DNA from: Gammaproteobacteria bacterium | GTDB lineage: Bacteria > Pseudomonadota > Gammaproteobacteria > Competibacterales > Competibacteraceae | Direction of reading: 5' to 3' | Length of the DNA stretch: 58,090 nt | Assembly (NCBI GenBank): GCA_024235135.1 | Contig: JACKMZ010000014.1 | Location: 1 to 58,090, forward strand | In this document: positions 42,821 to 51,676 of the stretch, piece after piece | Position numbering within the stretch: the stretch's first letter is position 1 | Layout: every line of letters starts with the position of its first letter | Translations under genes and position numbers: made by a program | The notes under the pieces: generated by a model | Told to the model about the DNA's origin: nothing | The model's input: only the letters and a program-made list of their open reading frames with translations | The model's database searches: none

Positions 42821-44371
42821 CTATTGGACCTTGAAACCAAGTGCTGCCAGGTTCTTCTTGATCTCCGTCTCCAGCGTTGCCGATTGGGCGAACTGCTCGC
42901 TAAGCGTCTCGGTCAGTTCCCCCATCTTCTCCTCAAAGGGAATGCCGTCGTCCTCGGCTTCTTCCGCTCCCACATACCGGCCGGGCGTCAAAACATGGCC
43001 GCTGGCCTTGATCTCATCGGTTGTCACCGATTTGCAGAAACCAGGAACATCCGCGTAGTCGCCCGCACCTTCCTCACCGCGCCACGAATGGTAGGTGTGT
43101 GCGATTTTGTCGACATCCTCGTCGGAAAGCTCACGGTGAATGCGATCGACAAGCGCGCCCATCTTTCGGGCGTCAATGAAGAGGGTGTGCCCGCGCCGGT
43201 CACGGAACTTCCCGTTCTTCTTGTTGCGAGCAAGGAACCACAGGCACACTGGGATTTGCGTGGTGTAGAAGAGCTGGCCCGGTAGAGCGATCATGCAGTC
43301 GACAAGGTCGCTCTCTACCATGTTTTTACGGATCTCAAGTTCCGCCGTCGTACTGGTTGACATTGACCCATTCGCCATAACAAACGCGGCAACGCCGGTC
43401 GGAGAGAGATGGTGTGCAAAGTGCTGAATCCACGCGTAGTTCGCGTTGCCTACTGGTGGCGCGCCGTACTTCCAGCGGGCGTCGTCCCGGAGGCGGTCAC
43501 CGCCCCAGTCGCTCATATTGAACGGGGGATTCGCGAGGATGTGGTCCGCCTTGAGATCCTTATGCAGGTCGTTGTGGAAGCTGTCAGCGTGATGGGGGCC
43601 GAGGTTCGCGTCGATGCCCCGGATGGCGAGGTTCATCTTGGCAAGTCGCCATGTCGTTGGGTTCGACTCCTGCCCGTAGATAACGATATCGCCAACGTTT
43701 CCACCATGTTCCTCAACGAAACGCTCGGACTGGACAAACATGCCGCCCGATCCGCAGCACGGGTCAAAAACACGTCCTTTGAAGGGCTCAATCATGCGAA
43801 CGAGGATCTTCACAACGCACTGCGGGGTGTAAAATTCACCCCCACCTTTTCCCTCGGCAGCGGCAAAGCGGGCGAGGAAATACTCGTAGACGCGGCCGAG
43901 GATGTCTTTTGAGCGCGAGGCGTCATCGCCAAGGCCGATCCTGCTGGTGATGTCAATCAGCTCACCGAGCCTGTGCTTGTCGAGGGCTGGCCGCGAGTAA
44001 TCCTTCGGAAGTACGCCCTTCAGGCTCGGGTTCTCCCGCTCAATGGCAACCATTGCGTCATCAATAGTCTGACCGATGGTCGGTTGCTTTGCGTTGTTCT
44101 GGATGTTCTGCCAGCGGGACTGAACCGGTACCCAGAACACATTGGCAGCAGCATATTCGTCACGGTCTTCGGGATCGGTGAACTCCTCAGCCTGCTTCGC
44201 AGCCAGGTCGTCGTACTTTGCCTGGAAGGAGTCGGAGATGTACTTCAGGAAGATAAGGCCAAGCACGACGTGTTTGTACTCGGCCGCGTCCATATGGCCG
44301 CGCATCTTGTCTGCGGCCGCCCATAGCTGGGTTTCGAATCCCAGGTTGGCACCGTTGCTGTCTTTAGCCAT
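42821..44371 (-). CDS. hsdM: Type I restriction-modification DNA methyltransferase M subunit
   Basis: 516 residues. It has the HsdM_N helical domain (ETQLWAAADKMRGHMDAAEY), the SAM motif VFDPCCGSGGMFVQSE and the N6-adenine catalytic motif ILANPPFNMSDW. It methylates adenine within the HsdS-defined site and protects host DNA. It ends in TAG immediately before the next ATG and begins 8 nt after the XRE gene. Confidence 0.95.
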   Translation of the reverse strand: MAKDSNGANLGFETQLWAAADKMRGHMDAAEYKHVVLGLIFLKYISDSFQAKYDDLAAKQAEEFTDPEDRDEYAAANVFWVPVQSRWQNIQNNAKQPTIGQTIDDAMVAIERENPSLKGVLPKDYSRPALDKHRLGELIDITSRIGLGDDASRSKDILGRVYEYFLARFAAAEGKGGGEFYTPQCVVKILVRMIEPFKGRVFDPCCGSGGMFVQSERFVEEHGGNVGDIVIYGQESNPTTWRLAKMNLAIRGIDANLGPHHADSFHNDLHKDLKADHILANPPFNMSDWGGDRLRDDARWKYGAPPVGNANYAWIQHFAHHLSPTGVAAFVMANGSMSTSTTAELEIRKNMVESDLVDCMIALPGQLFYTTQIPVCLWFLARNKKNGKFRDRRGHTLFIDARKMGALVDRIHRELSDEDVDKIAHTYHSWRGEEGAGDYADVPGFCKSVTTDEIKASGHVLTPGRYVGAEEAEDDGIPFEEKMGELTETLSEQFAQSATLETEIKKNLAALGFKVQ

Positions 44372-44379
44372 GCGTCACC

Positions 44380-44613
44380 TCACAATTCTGGTTCAGGAAA
44401 ATGGTCGTCGAGCAGGTCCCTGCCTTTGTTCTTCATCTCTCGGAGAATCTGTTCGATTCTCTGAAGTGCCAGCGGCGACGGGATGGAACGTCCATTCTCC
44501 CAGCGATTGATCGTTGGGAACGAAACGCCCAGCTTCGCCGCGAACTTCTCCTGTGTCAGGTCAAGTCGTGCACGCAGTTCTCTAACCAGTTTCACCCAAT
44601 GCGGTTCTTTCAA
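44380..44613 (-). CDS. XRE-family regulator heading the RM operon
   Basis: A TTG at 44613, preceded by GAGG, gives a 77-residue protein beginning MKEPHWVKLVRELRARLDLT with a classic helix-turn-helix (TQEKFAAKLGVSFPTINRWE, then NGRSIPSPLALQRI). ATGs further upstream (44670, 44724, 44784) would lie within or upstream of the promoter. The size and position resemble controller proteins of RM systems. It probably represses its own promoter via the palindrome at 44658-44671. Confidence 0.8.
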   Translation of the reverse strand: MKEPHWVKLVRELRARLDLTQEKFAAKLGVSFPTINRWENGRSIPSPLALQRIEQILREMKNKGRDLLDDHFPEPEL

Positions 44614-44657
44614 TGTTCTACCTCGCGAGTCTCGGTACCGGTCGAAACAAGTGGTCG

Positions 44658-44687
44658 CATGATATATCATGTGATGAACGAGAGCAA
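44658..44687 (-). promoter_or_regulatory. RM-operon promoter with palindromic operator
   Basis: On the minus strand, TTGCTC (44687-44682), a 17-bp spacer and TATCAT (44664-44659) form a promoter. The -10 is inside a perfect 14-bp palindrome CATGATATATCATG (44658-44671). An XRE dimer bound here would block RNA polymerase, giving autoregulation of the whole operon. Confidence 0.6.
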
Positions 44688-46144
44688 TAAGAGAAGAGTT
44701 CTTCCGTACGGGGGTCTCTGACATGCCCGCCCCCGGAACCGACATAGGGAGCGCCGAACGGATGGCAAAGCAGAGCGGGCACACCGACGGCGGGAGCCGG
44801 AAGGAGTGAGGCCAGCCGGCCGCCGGGCGGCGGCCTTTGATGGCTGGCCGTTCTCATTGCCTGAAGTGAGGAAAGAAGCTCCCTCCGGCGGCGATGGGGC
44901 TGGGGTGCGGAGCAATTGGGTAACAGGGGATTGTTGTTTGTTACTGGACTGGTGTTGGGTAGTCAGGGGCTGGCGTGAAACCTGCCGCCAATAGGCAAGC
45001 AGGTTTCATAACAGCTTTGGGGAGAAAGGGGTGAATGGCTGCCGGAGGCAGACAGAGGGGAAAGACGGGCCGGAGGCCAAAGGCCGAAGGTGGGGCTTGC
45101 CCCTGAATAGGAGCAAAGACCGACCGCGAAGCGGCCGGTTCCGATTCTCTGCAATCTCTTGAATGCAGCGGGGGCATTCGAGCGCAGGGCGGCGCTCGCG
45201 GCCGCGAAGCGGACACGGTGCCGAACAAGCGAGATTGCCGGGTGGGCGGGGGTCGTGGTGGCCCGTAGGGACGACACGCTCACGCACACCCCGCTGCGTT
45301 CGAGGAACCCACCACGTGACTGCGGAATTCCCTTCCCCGTCTCGGGGCGGCGGGTGGGCTCTGGTCTGAGGAGCGGCAAGATACCGACACGGTTTCCGTG
45401 GCGGCATGTCGCCGCCAACGGGGGCGTGATGCGGAGTGCGTATTCTGAGCGTGCGAAGACGACACACTCCGCATCATTGCCGGGGTGCCCTGGGTGGTGG
45501 GTGGGTGTAGTTTATGGAGTTCCGCGCGATGGCGCGGATACCGCTTTCTCCTTCTTGCGCGCGATTTCCCGAGAGCCGCCTGTCGGCGGCGTGGATTTGC
45601 CCGAAGAAGCAGAAAAGTCGAGCTTCCCGGCTTGCGAAGCCGGATGCTCGACACCACGGAGTCCGTCAGGACGACCCGGCGCACAAGGCTGCGGCAAGCG
45701 TTGACGCGGTGCGTGTGTCGCATGGGGTCCGGCGTCGCCGGACACGGGAATGACAAGAGCGAAGCGTTGAGGTCGCGTAGCGACTCCGCAAGGGGCGCTG
45801 GCGCGGAACTTGGCTTCTGAGCAAGTTCCGTGAGCAGCGCGGGGTCTTCAGAGCGCGTGCAACAACCGTTTGAAGCATCGATCCGGGTTGCGCGTGCGAG
45901 GGCGGGAGCATGAACCGTGACACCTTTGGTGGCGCGGTTCATGGCCTTGGGAAGCGGGGAACGACCGTCGGCAACATCGACCACGGTCGCGCGGGCAATA
46001 GCAGGCAGGATGACAGCTCTGCTGGCGGCCTGCCTGCATAGTGCCCGAGGCGCGCAGCGCCGAGGGGGTCGGGCTACGGCTCAGGCGGGTGCTTGCCGCT
46101 CAAACCAGGTTCGGATATCGAGGAGGAGCCTCGACCAATTTCAT
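44688..46144. other. 1.4-kb hairpin-rich non-coding region
   Basis: No convincing gene. GC-rich DNA is studded with inverted repeats: TGAAACCTGC/GCAGGTTTCA (44976-45008), ACCG-CCGC/GCGG-CGGT near 45121-45141, GGCGGC/GCCGCC (45400-45416), CCGCGC/GCGCGG (45522-45537) and the right copy of the large repeat (45559-45806). Long frames here are shadows of the repeats. It could hold a transfer or replication origin, a structured RNA or simply repeat debris. Confidence 0.5.
45559..45806 (-). repeat. Right copy of the 250-bp hairpin inverted repeat
   Basis: Reverse-complement match to 32030-32282. Some hairpins differ in sequence but keep pairing: the ACCCCGAT/ATCGGGGT hairpin is here GTCC/GGAC (45661-45672), and the GCCGCC/GGCGGC loop changes from GAAT to GACA when read in the left-copy orientation (45575-45590). 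Such covariation suggests the folded form matters. Confidence 0.85.
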
Positions 46145-48976
46145 TCAAGATAGCGATCGATCGCGGGTCGACAGGGCGCGGAGGATTGTATCAAGCACGC
46201 AGTCGAGTTGTTTGCCTACATCTTCAGCAAGAAAGCGGATCACAAAATAGCCGTGTTCCTGAAGAAGGAGGTCCTTCCGGCGGTCTCGCCTGTATGCGCT
46301 TGTGTCTTTCAAGTGATGTGGACCATCGATCTCGATAGCCAGCTTGGCGGACGAGCATAGCAGATCAACCTCCATAGTGCCCGAGCCATCAAACGAAATG
46401 GGCAAAACAGCGTTCAGAACAAACCTGCCTGACGTGCTAGTGAGTGTTTCAAGCCTGCGATACAGGAAGAGCTCTGTAGAGGAACGAGCCCGATCCTCAC
46501 CGTTGGCGGCGGGATTGATGCTCCTGGCGGCGTGGACAAAGAGATTGGCCAGAGGTGTGTTGACACCGTCACGAATCAGTCTCTGAATGGAGGCTGCGTA
46601 ATCCTGCTTCCATTCCGGATCAATGGGCAATGGCACATCGGGAGGCCATCCGGGAACCGCGCTTGCGGGAAGTTGTATGGTATAGCCTATAGCTTCGTAG
46701 CCCTTACACCGTCGGTCGAACATTCGAGAGAGCATAGGCTCATTCAAGTCGGCATAGTCATAGATGCGTACGGACGTCTTTTGATCATGCACGCGATGCA
46801 GCCTTCCGGCATATTGGGCGATCGTTCCGCGCCAGGAAACGGGAAAGGTGAGAAACAGGGTATCCAGCCGCGCATCATCGAATCCTTCTCCGATGTACTT
46901 GCCAGTTGCGAGCAACAAGCGCTCTTCACCGTCGGGAATCTTCGCAAGGGACTCCAACGCGGCCTGTAGCTTCTTCTTTCCCATTCCCCCTTTCAGGACA
47001 ATGACGTGCTTGCAGGCTGGGAGCAGAAGTTTCTCCAGAATGCTGAGGTGTTCCGTTCGCTCGGTCAGCACGATAGGAGTGCGCGCTTCTTGCAGGGCGG
47101 CAACGACGTCATTCCGTATGAGTTGGTTCCGTTGCTCGTCACACACGAGATGTTTCATCAGCGTGACGAACTGAAGACGTTGGTCCTGCTCCATAGCGTC
47201 CGTTGTCCGAAACGCCGTGGGGCGCACCATCACGGAATGCGTAAACGGTCGAGTTTCTGAATGATGTCTGGCGTTGACGCGATACCGAACGGGACCGCAC
47301 TGCATCGTGATGATGGGGTGATGGCCGTCTTTTCTGGCGATGGTGGCGGACAATCCCAGCACATATTTCGCCTTCGCCCTGCGTGCGACCTGTTCAAAGC
47401 TGGCAGCGGGAAGATGGTGACATTCATCGACGATCAAGTGGCCATAGTCTCCCACCAGGTCTTTGACAACGCCCTTTCGGACCAGGCTTTGGATGAGAGC
47501 GACGTCGATTACACCTGTTGCCTTCTTCCTGCCACCACCGATGCGTCCAATCTCTTTCGGGGAGATGTCAAGGAAAGCGGCCAGGCGGTCGATCCACTGC
47601 TCCATCAGTTGTTGGCGATGAACGAGCACGAGGGTGTTGACGCCGCGCTCGGCGATCATCTTGGCCGCAACAACGGTTTTCCCAAAGGCAGTGGTGGCCG
47701 ACAAAACACCGGTATCGTAAAGAGCCAAGGCCTTGGCGGCTTCTTCCTGTTCGCTTCGCAATCGTCCCCGAAAATTGCATTTGATGACGCTTCCAGAAAA
47801 TCGTTCGTCCTTCAGGACACCCTCCACCTTCAGATCCGAAAGCAACGCCAGCACATCATCCAGGCACCCTCGTGGCATGCCAATGTGGGAAGGATAGTCC
47901 TCGGCACACCCGATGATTCGCGGCTTGCCAAAGGTAGCCAACCGCATTGCCTGAGCTTTATAAAACTCGGGATTCTGAAACGCGGCGAGGCGAAGCAGGC
48001 GGTTGCGCAAACCGGGCGGCAAGTCGTTTTTGCCAATGTAGATCTCATTGCCCACCGTCAATGCAAGCGTACGGGGTAGAGGCTCATGCAAGGGTGACCG
48101 TTTCGTTCTGCGTGAAGGCGGAGCCTTCCACGGCAAATCATCTACCTCATCCTGATCCGGAAAGGCAACCCCGACGACCCTTCCCTTTCGCTCAGCCACC
48201 TGAACAAGTTGCTCAATGGTCGCGGCGTTCATTCGGTCGATTCCTGAAAGATAGGCCCACTGGTCGGCATAGGGTACATAATTCTCGTCAAGAAACAGGC
48301 TGTTGCCCTGTTCCCGCGGCTTCTTTTGAAGTGGCAAGGCGATCAAGTTGCCGAACCCGCCATTGGGTAGTGTGTCCTGATTGGGGAAGAAACGGTCATA
48401 CGAATCCAGTCCGAGGTCCGGATGATGTTCCATAGTTTCGGTGAGAATGTATGAACCGAGCTTTCTGGCCAGTGTGGCGGAAACCGCCTGCGCGAAGAAG
48501 AGCCATATGTGACCGCCTTGGCCGGACCTCGATCTTTCCAGAGCGGCACCTACACCCAGGCGGCGGCATGTCGCCAGCACAGCTTCCACGTCGGACTGCC
48601 AGTCGGCTTTATCGAAATCGATGGCCAGAAAAAAGCAGGATTCGTCCCGCAGCATGGGGTAAACACCCATGACAAAATCCGCGCCTGACTGATCTCGGCC
48701 TCTGAGGTGCCAATTCACGGCATCGTCCGTGACAGCGAGGAAGCGCTGATTGGGGCAATCGGAACATTTGATCGCTGGCTTCCTACAAACTCCATGAACC
48801 CACTCATTCCCGCAGGCGGGTTGGTAACCGGATCTCCCAGTCTTGCGGCTTACGAATCGGCGTGGGTAGACATCTTCGCGGCCGCGAAAAAGCGACCGGA
48901 AGAGTTTGATCTTCTCTGTCGACCTTGATTCATTCGTCACCGCAAAAGGCATGGCTGTAGCAGGCGAGGGACTCAT
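46145..48976 (-). CDS. TOTE-type primase-helicase-nuclease fusion protein
   Basis: 943 residues with three modules. Residues 20-260 form an archaeo-eukaryotic-primase-like domain: FLAIDFDKADW holds the acidic pair and ERSRSGQGGHIWLFF the later strand, after a Cys cluster (CRKPAIKCSDCPNQ). The middle is a superfamily-2 helicase (SATTAFGKTVVAAKM, LIVDECHHLPA, YAGRLHR). Residues 860-943 resemble a DUF559/Vsr-like nuclease (LAIEIDGPHHLKDTSAYRRD, then RRKDLLLQEHGYFVIRF). This architecture defines the TOTE conflict systems predicted to act against phages or plasmids. It follows the AlbA_2 gene by 8 nt. Confidence 0.82.
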   Translation of the reverse strand: MSPSPATAMPFAVTNESRSTEKIKLFRSLFRGREDVYPRRFVSRKTGRSGYQPACGNEWVHGVCRKPAIKCSDCPNQRFLAVTDDAVNWHLRGRDQSGADFVMGVYPMLRDESCFFLAIDFDKADWQSDVEAVLATCRRLGVGAALERSRSGQGGHIWLFFAQAVSATLARKLGSYILTETMEHHPDLGLDSYDRFFPNQDTLPNGGFGNLIALPLQKKPREQGNSLFLDENYVPYADQWAYLSGIDRMNAATIEQLVQVAERKGRVVGVAFPDQDEVDDLPWKAPPSRRTKRSPLHEPLPRTLALTVGNEIYIGKNDLPPGLRNRLLRLAAFQNPEFYKAQAMRLATFGKPRIIGCAEDYPSHIGMPRGCLDDVLALLSDLKVEGVLKDERFSGSVIKCNFRGRLRSEQEEAAKALALYDTGVLSATTAFGKTVVAAKMIAERGVNTLVLVHRQQLMEQWIDRLAAFLDISPKEIGRIGGGRKKATGVIDVALIQSLVRKGVVKDLVGDYGHLIVDECHHLPAASFEQVARRAKAKYVLGLSATIARKDGHHPIITMQCGPVRYRVNARHHSETRPFTHSVMVRPTAFRTTDAMEQDQRLQFVTLMKHLVCDEQRNQLIRNDVVAALQEARTPIVLTERTEHLSILEKLLLPACKHVIVLKGGMGKKKLQAALESLAKIPDGEERLLLATGKYIGEGFDDARLDTLFLTFPVSWRGTIAQYAGRLHRVHDQKTSVRIYDYADLNEPMLSRMFDRRCKGYEAIGYTIQLPASAVPGWPPDVPLPIDPEWKQDYAASIQRLIRDGVNTPLANLFVHAARSINPAANGEDRARSSTELFLYRRLETLTSTSGRFVLNAVLPISFDGSGTMEVDLLCSSAKLAIEIDGPHHLKDTSAYRRDRRKDLLLQEHGYFVIRFLAEDVGKQLDCVLDTILRALSTRDRSLS

Positions 48977-48984
48977 ACAAGAGC

Positions 48985-50346
48985 TTACATCCCACCCCGG
49001 ATGAGAACGTACACCCGCTTGGGATCGGTGGGGCCGGAACCTAACTCCGCGATGAGGCCGCGTTCTACCAATGCCTTCAATTTTGTTCGTGCGGACCTTG
49101 ACGACCGTCCGATGGCTTCGGCAATGGCTCGGGTATTGAGTTGTCCTTTGTCCTGAAGGATCTTGAGAATGATTCGAGAGGTGTCGTCAATGGTGAACTC
49201 AGCCCCCCCCTGGAGGCGGAGGGTCACCCGGAAATGCGTGGCAACTTCCTCGAACTCGGGAGATGGAAGCCCATGTTCTCTGCAGCTTTCGATCATCCGG
49301 CCGACTCCGCTACCCCATTGTTCGATCAGGCGGAGTTCCTTGAATACACGGCCGATGACGCGATTCCGAAGGCGCGAAACTCCCTGTAGGATGTCCTCCA
49401 CGACAAGACCGAAGGGCAGCAAGCCGGGACTTTCAATTTCGACTCGGTCGTCGAAAACGAGAACCCGGATCGGTGATCCGGTCTGACTGTAATCGGCATG
49501 AACCACAGCGTTGATGATGGCTTCCCGTACCGCCGGCAATGGAATGCTCCAATGTTCGCTTCTCTCCATGGCCTCGATGCGCATGGCTTGCGAGGCATGT
49601 CGCTGAACGAACTCGGCAGCCTCGTGTACAGCCTTGACGGGGTGGTCGCGAAATTCCCGACTATCGAGTATATGGGTCTTCGTCGAGCCCCTGAAGCGGC
49701 CCGCCTGGATCCAGGCATCCGGAAAGAAACGGTCCCGGATGTTTCCGAACAGGATCATGCCTCCGCGACTCGGTACCCGACGCCCCTGATGGTCGACGAC
49801 CAGGTGCAACGATTCCAGATCTCGTTTACTGAGTTTTCGAAAGGGCGCGAACGACTCTGAAGCAGCTCTGAAGTCAATCGCTTCAGAGTCCGCCTCCGGC
49901 ATGGGCTCCTCGTCATAAGCCTCCCGACGCGCTGATCGCCGCAGCTCTTCCCTCATCCCCGGATCCGCTTTGCGGTTGGATGCGCCTACCCGGAAGTACG
50001 TTCCGTCCTCAGGACCCGCAGCAACCATATAATGCGGACGCGAGTAGCTGGGATACACCTCAACGGCGATGACAGACTCTTTGCGCCAGGGAAGGACTTC
50101 GATGGCCGGCATCAGTGGTGGAGCGATACCCGTGCTGATAATGTTGGCGAGCCGCTCCTGAATATCCATAGCGTCTTTGACACCCCGCACCGCACGGGTC
50201 TTGTCCTCCACGCCGATCAGCAAAGTACCGCCGGCGGAATTTGCAAATGCCACAATCGTGCGCAAGACATGAACCGGCGAACTCAGGTCACGCTTGAACT
50301 CCAATTGCTTTCCTTCGTGCTGCTGGAGGAGGTTTATCAGATTCAT
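48985..50346 (-). CDS. AlbA_2/Schlafen-type ATP-binding protein
   Basis: 453 residues. The N-terminal AlbA_2 domain (EGKQLEFKRDLSSPVHVLRT; ANSAGGTLLIGVEDKT) is followed by a HATPase_c_4 domain (LPAVREAIINAVVHADYSQT; RVEIESPGLLPFG; EQWGSGVGRMIESC). The C-terminal winged helix is LNTRAIAEAIGRSSRSARTK. These proteins are usually called transcriptional regulators and are common in defence islands. Operon position suggests it controls or assists the TOTE protein. The coding sequence contains a copy of the CTCTGAAG dyad found in its own leader. Confidence 0.8.
   Translation of the reverse strand: MNLINLLQQHEGKQLEFKRDLSSPVHVLRTIVAFANSAGGTLLIGVEDKTRAVRGVKDAMDIQERLANIISTGIAPPLMPAIEVLPWRKESVIAVEVYPSYSRPHYMVAAGPEDGTYFRVGASNRKADPGMREELRRSARREAYDEEPMPEADSEAIDFRAASESFAPFRKLSKRDLESLHLVVDHQGRRVPSRGGMILFGNIRDRFFPDAWIQAGRFRGSTKTHILDSREFRDHPVKAVHEAAEFVQRHASQAMRIEAMERSEHWSIPLPAVREAIINAVVHADYSQTGSPIRVLVFDDRVEIESPGLLPFGLVVEDILQGVSRLRNRVIGRVFKELRLIEQWGSGVGRMIESCREHGLPSPEFEEVATHFRVTLRLQGGAEFTIDDTSRIILKILQDKGQLNTRAIAEAIGRSSRSARTKLKALVERGLIAELGSGPTDPKRVYVLIRGGM
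49854..49889. repeat. Intragenic CTCTGAAG dyad
   Basis: ACTCTGAAG (49854-49862) and CTTCAGAGT (49881-49889) form inverted arms 18 nt apart, with an extra direct CTCTGAAG at 49866-49873. The arms match the leader dyad at 50359-50395 almost exactly. Confidence 0.55.
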
Positions 50347-50358
50347 AGCTATGAAACA

Positions 50359-50395
50359 TACTCTGAAGGCGCGACGAGGTCAAGGCTTCAGAGTA
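50359..50395. promoter_or_regulatory. Leader dyad of the AlbA_2-TOTE operon
   Basis: TACTCTGAAG (50359-50368) and CTTCAGAGTA (50386-50395) are perfect 10-bp inverted arms separated by 17 nt, in the 51-nt space between two genes on the same strand. It may be an operator for the winged-helix protein encoded just downstream, or a hairpin terminating the upstream gene. Confidence 0.55.
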
Positions 50396-50397
50396 CG

Positions 50398-50994
50398 TTA
50401 TCCGTAAAGACTCACCACCCCAAGATCGCACCACGCGCAAAAGGGGCAAGACTCGCAGTCACCCTCGCACCCGGTGATATGGGTGATGGTCTCCGCGTCG
50501 GTGATTTCAAACTCGGTTTCCCGCAACAGTTTGATCAGTTCGTCGTGGCGAATTCGAAGGGGGGCCTCTTCCGGATAGTCCACCGAAACGGATTGCTCGG
50601 CCAGCCGAGCGATAAAGTAGTCCCAATTCCGTGCCACAGCGTCGTCGGACAGGCTATCCGATAGCTTGGTCTGCCCTGCCTCCTTCTTCAGATCCCAGTT
50701 CAAGGGCTCCCGCTTCAGCCATCGCTCAAACCTCAACCAATCCGTGTCCGGGTCGATGTCCGGTTGTACAGGTGGAAAATCATACCCATGGGCCTCCATT
50801 TCCTTGCGTGACTCGAGGGCCCAGTAGGCCGCGACCCACTGTTCGAGCGCGCGCAGACACCGTACATCCTGTTTCGCATTCCCGCTCGACCACCAGACCA
50901 GGTTTACATCCAACCCGGCCCGGGCAAATTCTCCGATCAGTTTTTTCACTTGCGCCTTGTGTCCGCCTTGATTCTTATGTGCTTTCGCGATCAT
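50398..50994 (-). CDS. Hypothetical protein with C-terminal cysteine cluster
   Basis: 198 residues that I do not recognise. The C-terminus GCEGDCESCPFCAWCDLGVV contains five cysteines in 13 residues, suggesting a zinc or Fe-S site; the rest is helical and charged. It is the first gene of the leftward operon containing the AlbA_2 and TOTE genes. A lone sensor or adaptor for that module is possible but unsupported beyond context. Confidence 0.6.
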   Translation of the reverse strand: MIAKAHKNQGGHKAQVKKLIGEFARAGLDVNLVWWSSGNAKQDVRCLRALEQWVAAYWALESRKEMEAHGYDFPPVQPDIDPDTDWLRFERWLKREPLNWDLKKEAGQTKLSDSLSDDAVARNWDYFIARLAEQSVSVDYPEEAPLRIRHDELIKLLRETEFEITDAETITHITGCEGDCESCPFCAWCDLGVVSLYG

Positions 50995-51166
50995 TGTTCA
51001 TTCCTTTCGTTTGTCGGCCACTCCTGTGTCCAACTACCTAAGGAAATGAGCCGGCATTTTTTTGCATGTCTTTTTAAAAAATAGCGCGGGGGCGTTTCTG
51101 CATTCGGATCCTGCGTGCCTTGTAAGGCCTGACGTTCTGACACGAAGTGTTCTGTGTGACCGCTTT

Positions 51167-51670
51167 ATGAAAAAACTGCTCGCCATGATCCAACACTTGC
51201 TCCGAGAGGGTTTGAGTCCGGAAAGAATTGCCCTTGCCGTGGCCCTGGGGCTGACCATTGGGGTGTTTCCCATCTACAGCCCCATGAGTCTGATGGTGAT
51301 CTTCCTGGCCTGGTTGCTGAAGCTCAACAAACCATTGTCTCTGGCGGCGTACTATTCCATGACCTTGGTCATGCCGCTGCTGATCATTCCTTTTTTACGA
51401 TTGGGGGAATGGGCAGCGCGGGCCGAAACGGCATCGATTCATCTGGTCGAACTCAGCCGGCGCTTTTCTGAGACGCCGATGGAAACGCTCCAGGAGTTTG
51501 GATGGAGTTTTGCCCATGCGATTTTCGGATGGGCGCTGATAGCTCCAATACTGACAGGCCTGCTCTACGCCCTGATTCTGCGACTCGGTCGGCGCTGGCA
51601 GGAGCGGAGCCGGGATCTGATTGAGCCGGCGCCGGAAGACGATGGATCACTTCCCGCAGAAGGGATTTGA
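51167..51670 (+). CDS. DUF2062 membrane protein
   Basis: The start at 51167 (MKKLLAMIQHLLREGLSPER) gives 167 residues. LALAVALGLTIGVFPIY-like family sequence is seen (IALAVALGLTIGVFPIYSPM), then paired hydrophobic helices and a charged tail. DUF2062 proteins are small inner-membrane proteins of unknown function. It appears to be the first right-flank chromosomal gene and converges on the patatin gene with 6 nt between. Confidence 0.78.
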   Translation: MKKLLAMIQHLLREGLSPERIALAVALGLTIGVFPIYSPMSLMVIFLAWLLKLNKPLSLAAYYSMTLVMPLLIIPFLRLGEWAARAETASIHLVELSRRFSETPMETLQEFGWSFAHAIFGWALIAPILTGLLYALILRLGRRWQERSRDLIEPAPEDDGSLPAEGI

Positions 51671-51676
51671 CCCCCA

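Noticed and set aside
45159..45704. 181-residue plus-strand frame in the hairpin region
   Set aside because: It consists of repeat-derived sequence shared with the SIR2 tail and otherwise Arg/Gly/Pro-rich translation of GC-rich DNA.
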